Below, in pieces: positions 63,822 through 64,000 of a stretch of 64,000 bases of DNA (the first letter of the stretch is position 1; the number at the start of each line of letters is the position of its first letter). Source of the DNA: Mantis religiosa. Lineage: Eukaryota; Arthropoda; Insecta; Mantodea; Mantidae. The notes under the pieces were generated by a model. It was not told where the DNA came from and searched no databases. It saw only the letters and a program-made list of their open reading frames with translations. The position numbers were made by a program, and so were the translations under genes. Location of the stretch: the NCBI GenBank assembly GCA_030765055.1, contig JAUKNK010000148.1:867002-931001 (forward strand), in the 5' to 3' direction.

Positions 63822-64000
63822 GTAAGTAATGTTTATTTTTGTAATTCTAAAGTCCAGTGCACAGCTGCCCAGAATGGAAACTGAAACCAGAACCAGAACC
63901 ACTTGTAAAGCACTCATTTACAAGTTTGAGCATATATAATAAATGGGAACTTCCTAAGCCCCTAAATGGAAAGTTCTGTTAAGTTTCAAGTTTCCTTTCT
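63822..64000 (+). other. Start of an intron
   Basis: Begins with the donor GTAAGT. The reading frame runs on only to 63884, as expected of intron sequence. The window ends inside it. Confidence 0.55.

Overview
The window looks like a piece of a transposon-rich animal genome, most probably an insect or other arthropod. That is inferred from the type of Gag in the LTR element, the Tigger-like, hAT, Penelope-like and non-LTR element remnants, tRNA-derived SINEs, AT-rich non-coding DNA and a spliced exon with a GTAAGT donor. Nothing looks prokaryotic. I cannot name the species.

Positions 1-44079 are one uninterrupted head-to-tail satellite array with a monomer of about 76 bp, roughly 580 copies, all in one orientation. 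It starts outside the window on the left. Larger repeats are layered on the monomer: units of about 7.1-7.5 kb, 13.2-13.7 kb and 4,020 bp. Size differences between copies are close to whole numbers of monomers, as expected for unequal exchange. The right end (41.3-43.7 kb) has its own short-period variants, and the last few monomers are degenerate. Short open frames inside the array are by-products of a period that is 1 modulo 3; I do not call them genes.

A Ty3/gypsy LTR retrotransposon (44080-50612) sits in the array edge with a 4-bp target duplication CTAT; removing it restores a monomer across the junction. It has Gag, protease, RT, RNase H and integrase but no env. It is dead: stops, frameshifts, a 5' LTR without TATA box, and two insertions of a 530-540 bp unrecognised GC-rich retroposon, each with its own 13-14 bp target duplication.

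From 50613 to about 57210 the satellite continues as eroded relics, some still spaced exactly 76 bp apart. Other elements sit among them: a fold-back MITE (51067-51253), a non-LTR retrotransposon pseudogene (about 51930-55290) split by a Tigger/pogo-like DNA transposon (53171-54886), microsatellites and a minus-strand tRNA-derived SINE. This is the decaying flank of the array.

From 57.2 to 63.6 kb the DNA is mostly unannotated, AT-rich and TE-derived. It holds a tRNA-derived SINE head, a 473-bp inverted-repeat element whose two arms both carry a hammerhead-ribozyme-like core (59123-59595), a hAT transposase C-terminal relict, and a GIY-YIG endonuclease relict of the Penelope type. At 63627-63821 there is the only candidate host exon, encoding a U1/ZNF385-like zinc finger start and ending at a clean splice donor.
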